DNA of 64,000 nucleotides from CADCVT01 sp036389485 (GCA_036389485.1 DASVPR010000026.1:1-64000), one strand, 5' to 3'; shown: positions 34,854 to 44,152, counted from the first letter of the stretch. The notes: generated by a model not told the origin, from the letters alone. Numbers and translations are program-made.

Positions 34854-35819
34854 TCAGGCGCTCACGGCGCGCGGCGACGCGGCGCTGAGCGGCGCGCGCA
34901 GCCAGACGATCGCGCCGTCGCGCAGCTCGAGCTGATCGGCCTCGGTGCGCGTGAGCTGGGCGACGACGTGCTCGCCGCCGGCGCGGACCAGCTCGACGCG
35001 CACCTCGAACCCGAGGTGCACGACGCGCTCGACCATCGCCTCCTCCGCCCCGTCGACCGGCTCGTCGCTCAGCGCGAGGTCGTGCGGGCGGACCAGCTTC
35101 CCGTCGACCTGGCTGACCGGCCCGATGAAGCCCATGACGAAGTCGTTGGCCGGGTGCTCGTAGATGTCGCGCGGCGCGCCCGCCTGCTCCACGCGACCGT
35201 CGCGCAGCACGACGAGGTTGGACGCGACCTCCATCGCCTCCTCCTGGTCGTGGGTGACGAGGACGGTCGTGACGTGGACCTCGTCGTGCAGCCTTCGGAG
35301 CCACGCGCGCAGGTCCGCGCGGACGTTCGCGTCCAGCGCGCCGAACGGCTCGTCGAGGAGCAGCACCCGCGGCTCGATGGCGAGAGCGCGCGCCAGCGCC
35401 ATCCGCTGGCGCTGGCCGCCGCTGAGCTGCGACGGGTAGCGCGAGTGGAAGCCCGCCAGCCCGACCAGCTCGAGCAGCTCGTCGACCTTGCGCCTCACCT
35501 GGTCCTTCGGCCGCTTGCGGATCGACAGCCCGAACGCGACGTTGTCGCGCACGGTCATGTGCTTGAACGCGGCGTAGTGCTGGAAGACGAAGCCGACGTC
35601 GCGCTTCTGCGCGGGAAGATGGGTGGCGTCCTCGCCGCCCACCTCGACCGAGCCGGCGTCGGGCTGCTCGAGCCCCGCGATCACGCGCAGCAGCGTCGAC
35701 TTGCCGGACCCCGACGGCCCGAGCAGCGCGGTGAGCGAGCCGTCGGGCACGTCGATCGAGACGTCGTCGAGGGCGACGAAGCCGTTGAAGCGCTTCGTTA
35801 CCGAGTTGACCTTGATCAT
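34854..35819 (-). CDS. cysA: Sulfate/thiosulfate ABC transporter ATPase
   Basis: 321 aa. It supplies ATP hydrolysis for sulfate uptake. Walker A LLGPSGSGKSTLLRVIAG, Q-loop FVFQHYAAFKHMTV, signature YPSQLSGGQRQRMALARALA, Walker B VLLLDEPFGALD and the H-loop VLVTHDQEEAMEVA are all intact. The family FQHYALF-type motif and the C-terminal TOBE-like part (VHLGFEVRVELVRAGGEHVV) match CysA. The ATG at 35819 overlaps the cysW stop (ATGA). Last gene of the four-gene operon, convergent with Rrf2. Confidence 0.95.
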   Translation of the reverse strand: MIKVNSVTKRFNGFVALDDVSIDVPDGSLTALLGPSGSGKSTLLRVIAGLEQPDAGSVEVGGEDATHLPAQKRDVGFVFQHYAAFKHMTVRDNVAFGLSIRKRPKDQVRRKVDELLELVGLAGFHSRYPSQLSGGQRQRMALARALAIEPRVLLLDEPFGALDANVRADLRAWLRRLHDEVHVTTVLVTHDQEEAMEVASNLVVLRDGRVEQAGAPRDIYEHPANDFVMGFIGPVSQVDGKLVRPHDLALSDEPVDGAEEAMVERVVHLGFEVRVELVRAGGEHVVAQLTRTEADQLELRDGAIVWLRAPLSAASPRAVSA

Positions 35820-36598
35820 GTCGTCTCTTCCCTGCGCTTGTTCAGGATGGTCATGGCGACGAGCGTCCCGAGGGCGATCGCCGCGAGCAGCGCCGACGCG
35901 GCGTAGGCGCCGGCGAGGTCGAAGTTCTGGAAGCGCTTTTCGACGAGGAGCGTCAGCGTCTCGGTCTCGCCGGAGATCTTGCCGCTGACGACGCTCACCG
36001 CCCCGAACTCGCCGATGGCGCGCGCGGTCGCGAGGACGACGCCGTAGACGAGGCCCCACCGGATCGCGGGCAGCGTCACGCGGCGGAACGTCTGCCAGCC
36101 CGACGCGCCGAGCGTGGCGGCCGCCTGCTCCTGCTCGTCGCCGATCTCGCGCAGCACCGGCGCGACCTCGCGCGCCACGAACGGCAGCGACACGAAGATC
36201 GTCGCGAGCACGATGCCCGGCAGCGAGAAGATGACCTGGAGCCCGAGGTCGCCGAACCAGCCGTCGACGCCCCAGACGAGCAGCAGCGCGAGGCCGACGA
36301 CCACCGGCGAGACCGCGAACGGGAGATCGAGCAGCGCGTCGAACAGGCGCTTCCCCGGGAACCGCCCGCGCACGAGCGCCAGCGCCGCGAGCACGCCGAA
36401 GATCGCGTTGAGCGGGACCGCGATGGCCGCCACCTCGAGCGTCAGCCAGAACGCCGAGATGGCGGCTGGCGTCGTGACCGCGTCGTAGACCGCGCCGAGC
36501 CCGTGCTCGAACGTCCGGTAGAAGACGACGCCGACGGGGACGACGAGCAGGACCGCGAGGTAGCCGAGGGCGACGAACCGCAGCGTCAGGCGCGCCAT
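35816..36598 (-). CDS. cysW: Sulfate ABC transporter permease CysW
   Basis: 260 aa with six membrane segments, from FVALGYLAVLLVVPVGVVFYR to AASALLAAIALGTLVAMTIL. The EAA loop that docks the ATPase reads EQEQAAATLGASGWQTFRR with the conserved G. GRFPGKRLFDALLDLPFAVSP is a hallmark of this permease pair, as is ARAIGEFGAVSVVSG. The start ATG 36598 overlaps the cysT stop by 13 bases; the stop overlaps cysA. It forms the channel with CysT. Confidence 0.94.
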   Translation of the reverse strand: MARLTLRFVALGYLAVLLVVPVGVVFYRTFEHGLGAVYDAVTTPAAISAFWLTLEVAAIAVPLNAIFGVLAALALVRGRFPGKRLFDALLDLPFAVSPVVVGLALLLVWGVDGWFGDLGLQVIFSLPGIVLATIFVSLPFVAREVAPVLREIGDEQEQAAATLGASGWQTFRRVTLPAIRWGLVYGVVLATARAIGEFGAVSVVSGKISGETETLTLLVEKRFQNFDLAGAYAASALLAAIALGTLVAMTILNKRREETT

Positions 36599-37401
36599 CG
36601 CTCCACCCCCCGGATCAGCAGCAGCACCACGAGCGCGACGAGCAGCAGCACGACCGACACCGCGGCCGCGCCGCCGATGTTGTCGCTCTCGATCTGCTTG
36701 AACGCGTAGACCGACGAGACCTGCGTGTCGAACGGGATGTTGCCCGACAGCAGGATGATCGACCCGAACTCGCCGACCGCGCGGCTGAACGCCAGCGCGG
36801 CGCCGGACAGGATCGCCGGCACGAGGTTCGGGAAGATGATGCGGCGGAAGATCGTCAAGCCGCCGGCGCCGAGCGACGCCGCGGCCTCCTCCATCTCGCG
36901 GTCGAGCTCGATGAGCACCGGCTGCACCGAGCGGATGACGAACGGCAGCGTCACGAACAGCAGCGCCATGCCGACCGCGACCTTCGTGAACGCGACGTTC
37001 ACGCCGATCGGGCTCGACGGGCCGTAGAGCGCGAGCAGCGTGAGGCCGGCGACGATCGTCGGCAGGGCGAACGGCAGGTCGATCAGCGCGTTGACGAACC
37101 CCTTGCCGCGGAAGCGGTCGCGCACGAGCACCCACGCGACGAGCGTGCCGAACGCCGCGTTGATCGCCGCGACGACGAGCGAGACGATCAGCGTGAACTG
37201 CAGCGAGCTGACCGCCTGGCGCGTCGTCGCGTGCTCCCAGAACGCGCCGAGGCCCTCGTCGAGCGAGCGCACGACGACGGCCGCCAGCGGCAGCAGCACG
37301 ATCAGGCTGAGCCACAGCGTGGAGACGCCGAGGGCGAGCCTCCCGGAGGAGGAGGCTCGCCCGGCGCGGGCGCGCGCGCGGATCGCGACGGCGGCGCTCA
37401 C
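36586..37401 (-). CDS. cysT: Sulfate ABC transporter permease CysT (CysU)
   Basis: 271 aa from GTG 37401, six membrane segments. Family marks are DRFRGKGFVNALIDLPFALP, the EAA loop EMEEAAASLGAGGLTIFRR, and FSRAVGEFGSIILLSGNIPF. It has a Ser/Arg-rich N-terminal stretch of ~25 residues before the first helix. The GTG overlaps the stop of the binding-protein gene (GTGA). It partners CysW in the membrane. Confidence 0.94.
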   Translation of the reverse strand: MSAAVAIRARARAGRASSSGRLALGVSTLWLSLIVLLPLAAVVVRSLDEGLGAFWEHATTRQAVSSLQFTLIVSLVVAAINAAFGTLVAWVLVRDRFRGKGFVNALIDLPFALPTIVAGLTLLALYGPSSPIGVNVAFTKVAVGMALLFVTLPFVIRSVQPVLIELDREMEEAAASLGAGGLTIFRRIIFPNLVPAILSGAALAFSRAVGEFGSIILLSGNIPFDTQVSSVYAFKQIESDNIGGAAAVSVVLLLVALVVLLLIRGVERWRA

Positions 37402-38399
37402 TTCGCCGTCGACACCCCCGCGTCTTCCTCGATCTTCGCGATCTTGCCGTTCTCGGGGTCGAAGAGCTCCTCGTCGACCTTCTCCCAGCCGCCGAGGTCG
37501 TCGATGGTGAAGAGCCCCTTCGGCCGCGGGAAGTCGTGAGAGCGGAGCACCTGCTCGTTGACGGGCCGGTAGCCCCAGCTCGCGAACGTCTCCTGCCCGG
37601 CCTCGGAGAGGACGTAGTCGAGGAACGACTTCGCCGCGGGCGGCGCCGTCTTCGTCGTCGCGACGCCGATGTCGATCTTGATCGTGTCGTCCGGGACGAC
37701 GTAGTCGACGTCCTCGCCCTTCTTCTGCGCGGTGATCGCCTCGTACTCGTAGGACAGGAGGACGTCGCCCGAGCCGGAGAGGAAGTTCTGCAGCGCCTCG
37801 CGGCCCGACTTGTCCTGGACCTTGACGTGGTCGTGGATCAGCTCGCTCACGTAATCGAGGTCGTTCGCGCCGAGCGCGGCGAGCAGGTTCCACTTCGCGG
37901 CGCCGCTCGAGAACGGGTTGGGCGTGAGCACCTCGACGCCGGGCTTCAGGAGGTCGGCCCACGTCCTGATGTTCTTCGGGTTGCCCTTGCGCACGACGAA
38001 GGCGACGACCGACGTCGTCACGAGGCCCTTGCTCGGCGTCCGGTTCCAGTCCTCGCCGACGATCCCCGCGTCGACCAGCCGCGTCATGTCGCCCTCGGTC
38101 GAGAAGCTGACGTAGTCGGCCTTCAGGCCGCCCTCGACCGCGCGGCTCTGGTCGCCGGAGGCGCCGAAGGACGTCTTGAAGTCGACGCCCTCGCCCTCCG
38201 GCGTCCGCCTGAAGGCGGGGATGATCTCGTCGTAGACGACCTGCGGGGTCGAGTACGCGACGAGCGAGAGCGTCGTGCCCCCGCCGCCGCCGCTGTCGCC
38301 GGAGGCGCTGTCCTTCGTGTCGTCGGCACCGCCGCAGGCGCCGAGCGCGAGGGTCGCGGCGGCGGCGAGGAGGGCGATGCGTGTTTTTCCTAGTGGCAT
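37398..38399 (-). CDS. Sulfate-binding lipoprotein of the ABC transporter
   Basis: 333 aa. A lipoprotein signal with lipobox LGAC (KTRIALLAAAATLALGACGG) is followed by a Gly/Ser linker and the sulfate-binding fold. Marks: LSLVAYSTPQVVYDEIIPAF, FKTSFGASGDQSRAVEGGLK, and LTPNPFSSGAAKWNLLAALG, like Sbp/CysP. ATG 38399 is preferred because it starts the lipoprotein signal. An in-frame ATG 21 bases upstream is possible. It is the first gene of the operon. The upstream ~130 bases up to the flavin monooxygenase hold its promoter. I see no clear operator there. Confidence 0.93.
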   Translation of the reverse strand: MPLGKTRIALLAAAATLALGACGGADDTKDSASGDSGGGGGTTLSLVAYSTPQVVYDEIIPAFRRTPEGEGVDFKTSFGASGDQSRAVEGGLKADYVSFSTEGDMTRLVDAGIVGEDWNRTPSKGLVTTSVVAFVVRKGNPKNIRTWADLLKPGVEVLTPNPFSSGAAKWNLLAALGANDLDYVSELIHDHVKVQDKSGREALQNFLSGSGDVLLSYEYEAITAQKKGEDVDYVVPDDTIKIDIGVATTKTAPPAAKSFLDYVLSEAGQETFASWGYRPVNEQVLRSHDFPRPKGLFTIDDLGGWEKVDEELFDPENGKIAKIEEDAGVSTAK

Positions 38400-38532
38400 G
38401 GTGGGGAAGGAATAGCACATTGCCCAGCGGGATGGTTGGGTTGCCGCGCGGAGCCTCACCGGGCGAGCCGCCGCGAGGCTCCCGCCCCCGCGAATGGGCG
38501 CGGCGGCGCGCCCACGCCTACCCTTCGCTGCC

Positions 38533-39978
38533 GTGCGCGTCGCGATCGTCGGCAGCGGCTTCGGGGGGATCGGGATCGCGGTCCGGCTCAAGCGCGCCGG
38601 CCTCGACGACTTCGTCGTGCTCGAGCGGGCGAGCGAGGTCGGCGGGACGTGGCGCGACAACTCGTACCCGGGCTGCGCGTGCGACGTGCCGTCGCACCTG
38701 TACTCGTACTCGTTCGCGCCGAACCCGGACTGGTCGCGCAGCTACTCGGGCCAGCGGGAGATCCTCGGCTACCTGCGCGGCGTCGCCGAGCGCGAGGGGA
38801 TCCTGCCCCACGTCCGCCTGGAGAGCGAGGTCACCGAGACCGCCTGGGAGGACGACGCGCAGCGCTGGCGGATCGTCGCCGGCGGCGAGGAGCTGCACGC
38901 CGACGTCCTCGTCGTCTCCGCCGGGCCGCTGAGCGAGCCGAAGATCCCGCGCCTGCCCGGGATGGAGTCGTTCGGCGGCGCGACGTGGCACTCGGCGTCG
39001 TGGGACCACGACTTCCCGCTCGCGGGCGCGCGGGTGGCGGTCGTCGGCACGGGCGCCTCCGCGATCCAGTTCGTGCCGCAGATCCAGCCGGAGGTGGAGC
39101 GCCTCGACCTCTACATGCGCACGCCGCCGTGGATCATCGCGCGCGGCGACCGCGACATCACCGAGCTCGAGCGCCGGGCCTTCCGCGCGTTCCCGCCGGC
39201 GCAGACGCTGATGCGCGGCGTCGTGTTCGCGACGCGCGAGTCGCTGGTGCCCGGGTTCATGTACCCGGCGTGGGGCAAGACACTGGAGCTGCGCGCGCGG
39301 CGCCACCTCAAGCGCCAGGTGCCGGACGAGCGGCTGCGGGAGAGGCTCACGCCCAGCTACGCGATCGGGTGCAAGCGCGTCCTGGTCTCCGACGACTTCT
39401 ATCCCTCGCTCACGCAGCCGAACGTCGACCTGGTGACCGACGGGATCGCGGAGGTCCGGCGCTCCTCGATCGTCAGCGGCGACGGGACCGAGCGCGAGGT
39501 CGACGCGATCGTCTTCGGCACCGGCTTCCTCACGACCGACTGGCCGTTCGCCCACCGCGTCCGCGGCCGCGACGGCGTCTCGCTGGCCGACCGCTGGCGC
39601 GACGGCGCGAAGGCGTACCTCGGCACGACCGTCGCCGGCTTCCCCAACCTCTTCCTGCTCTACGGCCCGAACACGAACCTCGGGCACAACTCGATCGTCT
39701 ACATGCTCGAGTCGCAGTTCAACTACGTGATGGACGCGCTGCGGGTGCTCGAGGAGCGCGACGCCTCGAGCGCCGAGCTGCACCCGGTCGCGCAGGAGCG
39801 CTACGACGCCGAGATCCAGGAGCGGTTGTCGGGCTCGGTGTGGAACGTCGGCGGCTGCGCGAGCTGGTACCTCGACCCCAGCGGGCGCAACGCGCTGATG
39901 TGGCCGGGCACCGTCCTGCGCTACCGGCATCGGACGCGCCGCTTCGACCCGCGCCCGTACGTGCTGCGCACCGCGTAG
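38533..39978 (+). CDS. Flavin-containing (Baeyer-Villiger-type) monooxygenase
   Basis: 481 aa from GTG 38533. The FAD Rossmann motif VAIVGSGFGGIGIAVRLKRA opens the protein and a second NADP-type motif VAVVGTGASAIQFVPQI lies near residue 170. The linking fingerprint F-x-G-x-x-x-H-x-x-x-W appears as FGGATWHSASWDHDF. ENSYPGC-type and YGPNTNLGHNSIVYM segments complete the pattern. The enzyme would insert oxygen into a ketone or hydroxylate a substrate using NADPH. Substrate unknown. Its stop TAG abuts the opposing cupin stop (TAGCTA 39976-39981). Confidence 0.93.
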   Translation: MRVAIVGSGFGGIGIAVRLKRAGLDDFVVLERASEVGGTWRDNSYPGCACDVPSHLYSYSFAPNPDWSRSYSGQREILGYLRGVAEREGILPHVRLESEVTETAWEDDAQRWRIVAGGEELHADVLVVSAGPLSEPKIPRLPGMESFGGATWHSASWDHDFPLAGARVAVVGTGASAIQFVPQIQPEVERLDLYMRTPPWIIARGDRDITELERRAFRAFPPAQTLMRGVVFATRESLVPGFMYPAWGKTLELRARRHLKRQVPDERLRERLTPSYAIGCKRVLVSDDFYPSLTQPNVDLVTDGIAEVRRSSIVSGDGTEREVDAIVFGTGFLTTDWPFAHRVRGRDGVSLADRWRDGAKAYLGTTVAGFPNLFLLYGPNTNLGHNSIVYMLESQFNYVMDALRVLEERDASSAELHPVAQERYDAEIQERLSGSVWNVGGCASWYLDPSGRNALMWPGTVLRYRHRTRRFDPRPYVLRTA

Positions 39979-40383
39979 CTACGGCGCGGCGACCACATCC
40001 GCGAACTCGCGGAGCAGCTCGCGATCGGGGATCCCGCCTGCGGCGAACAGCCGCTCCACGAACTCGCGCCACCGCAGGGCCGGGCGCATCTCGATGCGCA
40101 GCCGGACCGGCCCGTCGGTCGGGTTCCACGCCAGGTGCGGGACGCCGGGCGGCGCGACGACGACGTCCCCCGGCCCGGCGCGCAGCTCCTCGCCGCCGAT
40201 GCGGAACGCGGCGGCGCCCTCCAGCACCTGCCAGCGCTCCTCGATCCCCGGATGGACGTGCTCGGCGGCGCGCCGGCCGGGCCGGGTCCACTCGCTCTCC
40301 ATCACGAGCAGGTCAGGGGTCTCCGACACGAACCGGATGCGCTCGCCGGTCGCCGGGTTCTCGATCGGATCACTGTCCAACAT
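39979..40383 (-). CDS. Cupin-domain protein
   Basis: 134 aa, one cupin barrel. The metal-binding motif 1 reads EHVHPGIEERWQVLEGAAAF with the expected G-X5-HxH-X3,4-E spacing: H in EHVHPG, E in ERWQ. Motif 2 reads PGDVVVAPPGVPHLAWN. A variable tail of ~40 residues follows. ATG 40383 starts it, 29 bases from the divergent AraC-type gene. The pair often represents an enzyme or sensor with its regulator. The substrate is not readable. Confidence 0.88.
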   Translation of the reverse strand: MLDSDPIENPATGERIRFVSETPDLLVMESEWTRPGRRAAEHVHPGIEERWQVLEGAAAFRIGGEELRAGPGDVVVAPPGVPHLAWNPTDGPVRLRIEMRPALRWREFVERLFAAGGIPDRELLREFADVVAAP

Positions 40384-40412
40384 CCTGGTGTCCCCCAGCG
40401 TTGTAGCTGACG

Positions 40413-40784
40413 ATGTCTGTCGACACCTACTCCGCTGTGCCACGTCCCACGACCCTTGCCGCCCGCTCGGAGCTCCTGCAGGAAGCACGGGAGATCATGA
40501 GCGAGGACTACGCCGAGGACCTGAGCCTCGACGACGTCGCGAGCCGCATCGCCACCTCGCGGCGCCAGCTGCAACGCGTGTTCGCCGAGCTGGCGGGCAC
40601 CGGCTTCCGCGAGGAGCTCGCCGCGATCCGCATGGACCGCGCGGCCGAGCTGCTGCGCGGGCCGCTGCCGGTCGGCGAGGTCGCACGCCGCGTCGGCTAC
40701 CGCCAGTCCGCGCAGTTCGCCAAGGCGTTCCGCGCCCACCACGGCATGGTGCCGTCGGCGTACCGGGAGCGCGTCCGGGGCTAG
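40413..40784 (+). CDS. Small AraC-family transcriptional regulator (DNA-binding domain only)
   Basis: 123 aa. Both HTH motifs of the AraC domain are present: SLDDVASRIATSRRQLQRVF and PVGEVARRVGYRQSAQFAKA, followed by FRAHHGMVPSAYRERV. There is no effector domain, only ~35 leading residues, so it may sense through another protein, for example the cupin encoded 29 bases away on the other strand. Its stop is fused by CTAG (40781-40784) with the GT2 gene. Confidence 0.9.
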   Translation: MSVDTYSAVPRPTTLAARSELLQEAREIMSEDYAEDLSLDDVASRIATSRRQLQRVFAELAGTGFREELAAIRMDRAAELLRGPLPVGEVARRVGYRQSAQFAKAFRAHHGMVPSAYRERVRG

Positions 40785-41422
40785 GCGCGCACCAGCGCCC
40801 GCGCGATCCGCGCGCTGTCGCGCAGCGGGCGGTACGCGCTTGCCTGCCCCTCGTAGATCGCGGGGATCGGCACCCACGCGATCTCGACCCCCGCGCGCAG
40901 GCAGCGCTTGAGGTGCAGCGTCTCGGCCTCGAACCCGCCGGGCGGCGGCGGCACCTCGCGCAGCGCGCGGCCGCGCAGCAGCCGCATCCCGCACTGCGTG
41001 TCGCGCACGCGCCGGCGCGTCGCGGCGGCCATGGCGAGCGACGCGGCGAGGTTCGCGCAGCGCCGGGCGAGCGGCATCCCGCGCAGGTCCCCGAAGCGGT
41101 CGCCGATCACGAGCTCCGCGCCGCGGGCAGCCGCGGTTGCGAAAGCCGGGATCGCGTCCGGCGGGTGCTGGCCGTCGGCGTCGATGACGAGCACCGCCTC
41201 GTCCCCCAGCTCGACCGCCCGCGCGACCCCGCGCGCGACCGCCGTGCCCTTGCCGTGGTTGCCGCCGAGCTTCAGGACCTCGACGTCGCGCAGCCGCGCG
41301 GCCTCCTCCAGGCCGAGGCCGTCGTCGACGACCAGGACGGCGTCGACCCGCGCGGCGATCGCCTCCAGCAGCTCCGGCGACGGCGCGTGGACGTGGCAGG
41401 GGACGACCGCGCGGAGGCTCAC
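40781..41422 (-). CDS. Family 2 glycosyltransferase (dolichyl/polyprenyl-phosphate type)
   Basis: 213 aa from GTG 41422. GT-A fold: RAVVPCHVHAPSPELLEAIA, then VDAVLVVDDGLGLEEAARL, then KLGGNHGKGTAVARGVARAV, then the metal-binding VLVIDADGQHPPDAIPAF. No membrane helices. GNHGKGTAVARG is typical of polyprenyl-phosphate glycosyltransferases. GTG overlaps the stop of the PAP2 gene (GTGA), so they are coupled and plausibly work in lipid-linked sugar metabolism. Confidence 0.88.
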   Translation of the reverse strand: MSLRAVVPCHVHAPSPELLEAIAARVDAVLVVDDGLGLEEAARLRDVEVLKLGGNHGKGTAVARGVARAVELGDEAVLVIDADGQHPPDAIPAFATAAARGAELVIGDRFGDLRGMPLARRCANLAASLAMAAATRRRVRDTQCGMRLLRGRALREVPPPPGGFEAETLHLKRCLRAGVEIAWVPIPAIYEGQASAYRPLRDSARIARALVRA

Positions 41423-41961
41423 GCGGCGGCGCGCCGCCGCACCGCGAGCGCGACGAGCCCGCCGATCGCCGCGCCCAGCAGCGCGCCGACGATCACGTCC
41501 GCCCAGAAGTGCACGCCGAGGTAGGGGCGCGACACCGCGACCAGCAGCGCGATCCCGAGCGCGGGCCAGCGCATCCGCGGGCACAGCACCGCGATCGCCG
41601 TCGCGGCCGCGAACGCCGTCATCGCGTGGCCGGACGGGAACGACGGCGAGCTGGGCAGGTCGCCGACGTACGCGATGTCCGGATCGGCGACCGGCGGGCG
41701 GTGCCGGTCGACGACCCCCTTGAGCAGCACGTTCAGCACCGAGGCGAGCACGAACGCGGCGCCCGACGCGAGCATCGCCAGCGGGACGATCCGGCGGCGC
41801 AGCCCGTCGCTCAGCCCGCCCAGGCCGACGAGCACCGGCCCCTTGATCCACCACAAGGAGGCGAAGGCGAAGAGCGTGGTCGCGGGTCCCCAGCGCAGCT
41901 CGGCGGTCTCGTGCGTCAAGTGCAGGTCCAGGGCCGCGAGTTCCCGGACGACGTCCAGCAT
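41419..41961 (-). CDS. PAP2-superfamily membrane phosphatase
   Basis: 180 aa with five hydrophobic segments. The three PAP2 motifs are visible: KGVVDRHRPP (K-X6-RP), PSFPSGHAM (PSGH), and SRPYLGVHFWADVI (SR-X5-H-X3-D). It would dephosphorylate a lipid phosphate such as phosphatidic acid or a polyprenyl diphosphate on the outer membrane face. Coupled to the GT2 gene downstream by GTGA, suggesting polyprenyl recycling. Confidence 0.93.
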   Translation of the reverse strand: MLDVVRELAALDLHLTHETAELRWGPATTLFAFASLWWIKGPVLVGLGGLSDGLRRRIVPLAMLASGAAFVLASVLNVLLKGVVDRHRPPVADPDIAYVGDLPSSPSFPSGHAMTAFAAATAIAVLCPRMRWPALGIALLVAVSRPYLGVHFWADVIVGALLGAAIGGLVALAVRRRAAA

Positions 41962-42044
41962 GAGGCTCGACCCAGGGTAGACGAAGACCCCGACCGCAGC
42001 GGCGGCCGGGGCCTTCGAAGCACCTCCGGGACGAGGGCCTTCGG

Positions 42045-43508
42045 CTAGCGCCGGCGGACGCCCTTCAGCAGGCAGAAGACCTGCCGCTTGCGCTGCTTCT
42101 TGGTGAGGGCGTCGAGGCTGATGCCCGCGAGCTTCTGCTCGGCGGCCGCCGCGCTGACGAACGTCCCCGCGTCCTCCGACGGCTCCTCCGACGGGTCGAA
42201 GTGGTAGACGTCGAAGCCGCGGTTGATGTCGTCGGCGTAGAGGTTGAAGCTGCCGTCCGGGTAGATGAACGGCGTCTTCGCCGACCAGGCGTTCGCGTTC
42301 CCCATGACGTAGTGGCCGATCTGCTTGATCGCGCCGCCGACGCCCCGCTCGCCCTGACCGACGCCGATGGGCGCGTCGGCGAGGCCCGACAGGTCGAGCA
42401 CCCGCACGCCGCCCATGTAGTAGGCGATGGTCATGATCTGCTCGTCCTCGTGGATGTCGAAGACGTGCGCCGTGCACGTGTCGTCCGGGTTGCGGGCCGC
42501 GACGTCGGTGATGTTGAAGTAGCCGACCTTGACCGGCATCGTCTCGTCGCTGATGTCGAAGACGTGCACGCCGCCGGTCGGGCAGGTGCCCGGGCCCGAC
42601 GCGCCCGCGACCTCGTCCTCCACGATGAGGAAGTTGCGCCGGCCGATCGTGACCGGGTCGGACTGGTGCCAGACGTTGATCGACTCGTCGTCGTACTCGC
42701 TGATGACGAACGGCTCGGCGGGGTTCGTCGTGTCGATGATGACCCCGTGCGAGATCGCGGCGGAGTACGCGCGCGTGCCGTCGTCGCTGAAGGTGATGTC
42801 GTGCGACTCGGTGCCGAGGCCGGGCAGCGGCGTCAGCTCGAGCTCGTAGACCTGCTGCGGGTTGCGCAGGTCGGTGATGTCGACGACCTCGATCGCCGGC
42901 GGCCGCGCCGCGACGGAGTTGATGAGGTCGGAGTTCGAGTTGTAGAGGTAGTCGCCGCTCGGGTGGACGGTCATGTTGTGCGACCCGTTCGGCAGCGAGA
43001 CGAAGGAGACGGTCCTGAGGTGCCGCGGGTCCGAGACGTCGATGATCAGCGTCCCCAGCCGCGCGTTGCCGTCCTCGTCGATCGCGTCGAAGCCCTTGCG
43101 CTGTGCCCCCTGGTAGCAGCGCGACTGCGCGGCCTGCTCGGTGTCCTCGTAGTCGTTCGTGTACGTGACGTAGGTCTTGCCGCCGCGCTTGAAGACCTGG
43201 ACGTCGCCCTGGCTGACGGCGCAGTCGTAGGCGTTGACGACCTTCGCCAGCGACGGCCGGGTGATGTCGACGACCTGCAGGCCGTTCAGCTCGGACCCCG
43301 CGAACGCGTACCGCCGGCCCCTGAGGTTCGCGAACTCGACGTCGGTGCCGTAGGGGATCGACTGGTCGTAGTCCTCCCTCACGTCGTACTTGACGTTCTT
43401 GACGAACGTCATCGTGTCGCTGTGGCGGTTCTCGGCGGCCGAAGCCGCGGCCGGCAGCGCCAGCAGCGCCGCGAGCGCAGTGAGGATCACGAGGCGAGGG
43501 GTCGTCAT
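42045..43508 (-). CDS. Secreted LVIVD-repeat beta-propeller protein
   Basis: 487 aa with a signal peptide (PRLVILTALAALLALPAAASA). The mature part has repeated strand motifs of the LVIVD type: LNGLQVVDITRPS, LGTLIIDVSDPRHL, PPAIEVVDITDLRN, HGVIIDTTNPAEP, GGVHVFDISDETMP and GGVRVLDLSGLA. These form a ~six- to seven-bladed propeller. Asp and His are frequent, so metal binding is possible. Function unknown; such proteins are common in secretomes of soil actinobacteria. The ATG 43508 is chosen because it begins the signal. Confidence 0.85.
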   Translation of the reverse strand: MTTPRLVILTALAALLALPAAASAAENRHSDTMTFVKNVKYDVREDYDQSIPYGTDVEFANLRGRRYAFAGSELNGLQVVDITRPSLAKVVNAYDCAVSQGDVQVFKRGGKTYVTYTNDYEDTEQAAQSRCYQGAQRKGFDAIDEDGNARLGTLIIDVSDPRHLRTVSFVSLPNGSHNMTVHPSGDYLYNSNSDLINSVAARPPAIEVVDITDLRNPQQVYELELTPLPGLGTESHDITFSDDGTRAYSAAISHGVIIDTTNPAEPFVISEYDDESINVWHQSDPVTIGRRNFLIVEDEVAGASGPGTCPTGGVHVFDISDETMPVKVGYFNITDVAARNPDDTCTAHVFDIHEDEQIMTIAYYMGGVRVLDLSGLADAPIGVGQGERGVGGAIKQIGHYVMGNANAWSAKTPFIYPDGSFNLYADDINRGFDVYHFDPSEEPSEDAGTFVSAAAAEQKLAGISLDALTKKQRKRQVFCLLKGVRRR

Positions 43509-43599
43509 GCTTGGCACCAACGATCGAAGAACCGGTTTCTTGCGGGTCCTCGCGGCGGTACGCTCAAGCGCGGGACGGCCGCGACCGACTCAACGGGTC

Positions 43600-43848
43600 A
43601 TGCAGAACCAGCGCAAGGAGCAGATCGAGCTGGAGACCGCCCGGCACCGCATCACGGGGTCGGTGACGCTGTCCCAAAACGGCTTCCGCAGCCGGGTCTC
43701 GGACCTCCTCAACGCCTCGGAGCGCGACTTCATCGCCCTCACCGACGCGACGCTGGAGCCCCTCGACGGCGGCGAGCCTCTGAAGCGCGACTTCGTCGCG
43801 GTCTCGCGGCACCACATCGTCTTCGTCGCGCCCCTGCGCGAGAGCTGA
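43600..43848 (+). CDS. Small conserved protein (82 aa), DUF6812-like pattern
   Basis: The sequence reads EQIELETARHRITGSVTLSQ, then NGFRSRVSDLLNASERDFIA, then LTDATLEPLD and DFVAVSRHHIVFVAP. The pattern of two strands and the SRHHIVF end matches a small actinobacterial/Thermoleophilia family that I know as DUF6812. The number is from memory. It diverges from the LVIVD gene (91-base gap). Role unknown. Confidence 0.75.
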   Translation: MQNQRKEQIELETARHRITGSVTLSQNGFRSRVSDLLNASERDFIALTDATLEPLDGGEPLKRDFVAVSRHHIVFVAPLRES

Positions 43849-43864
43849 ACGCGACGCGCAGTCC

Positions 43865-44103
43865 TCAGAGCTCGAGCGTCGAGCTCAACGCCCGCTCGAC
43901 CTTCTCGCGTCCTTCGCTGGCCTCTACCTCGTTCAATCGCTTCGCGATCCACACGCAAGGGTCCTCGCCGCGATTCACGAGCGCGGCGATTCCCGAAAGC
44001 CGCACGCAGCCGATCCGCTCGCCGTCGTGGGCGACCCGTACTCGTGCGCCGTCGTGCCCGGGACGTAGCCGACGGGCGTGATGTCCTCGGGCGCGAACGG
44101 CAT
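43865..44103 (-). pseudogene. Frameshifted small gene, family unknown
   Basis: The start ATG 44103 begins MPFAPEDITPVGYVPGTTA in one frame. From about 44050 a second frame continues RVRVAHDGERIGCVRLSGIA, then PCVWIAKRLNEVEASEGREK and ends at TGA 43865-43867. The two halves join as one ~80-residue protein, and the total length (239 bases) is not a multiple of three. A single-base indel is the simplest explanation, if the two parts do belong together. Confidence 0.35.
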
Positions 44104-44152
44104 CCGCCGCAGCGTAACGCCGGACCAGCACGACGCCGAGAAGCGAATCCTC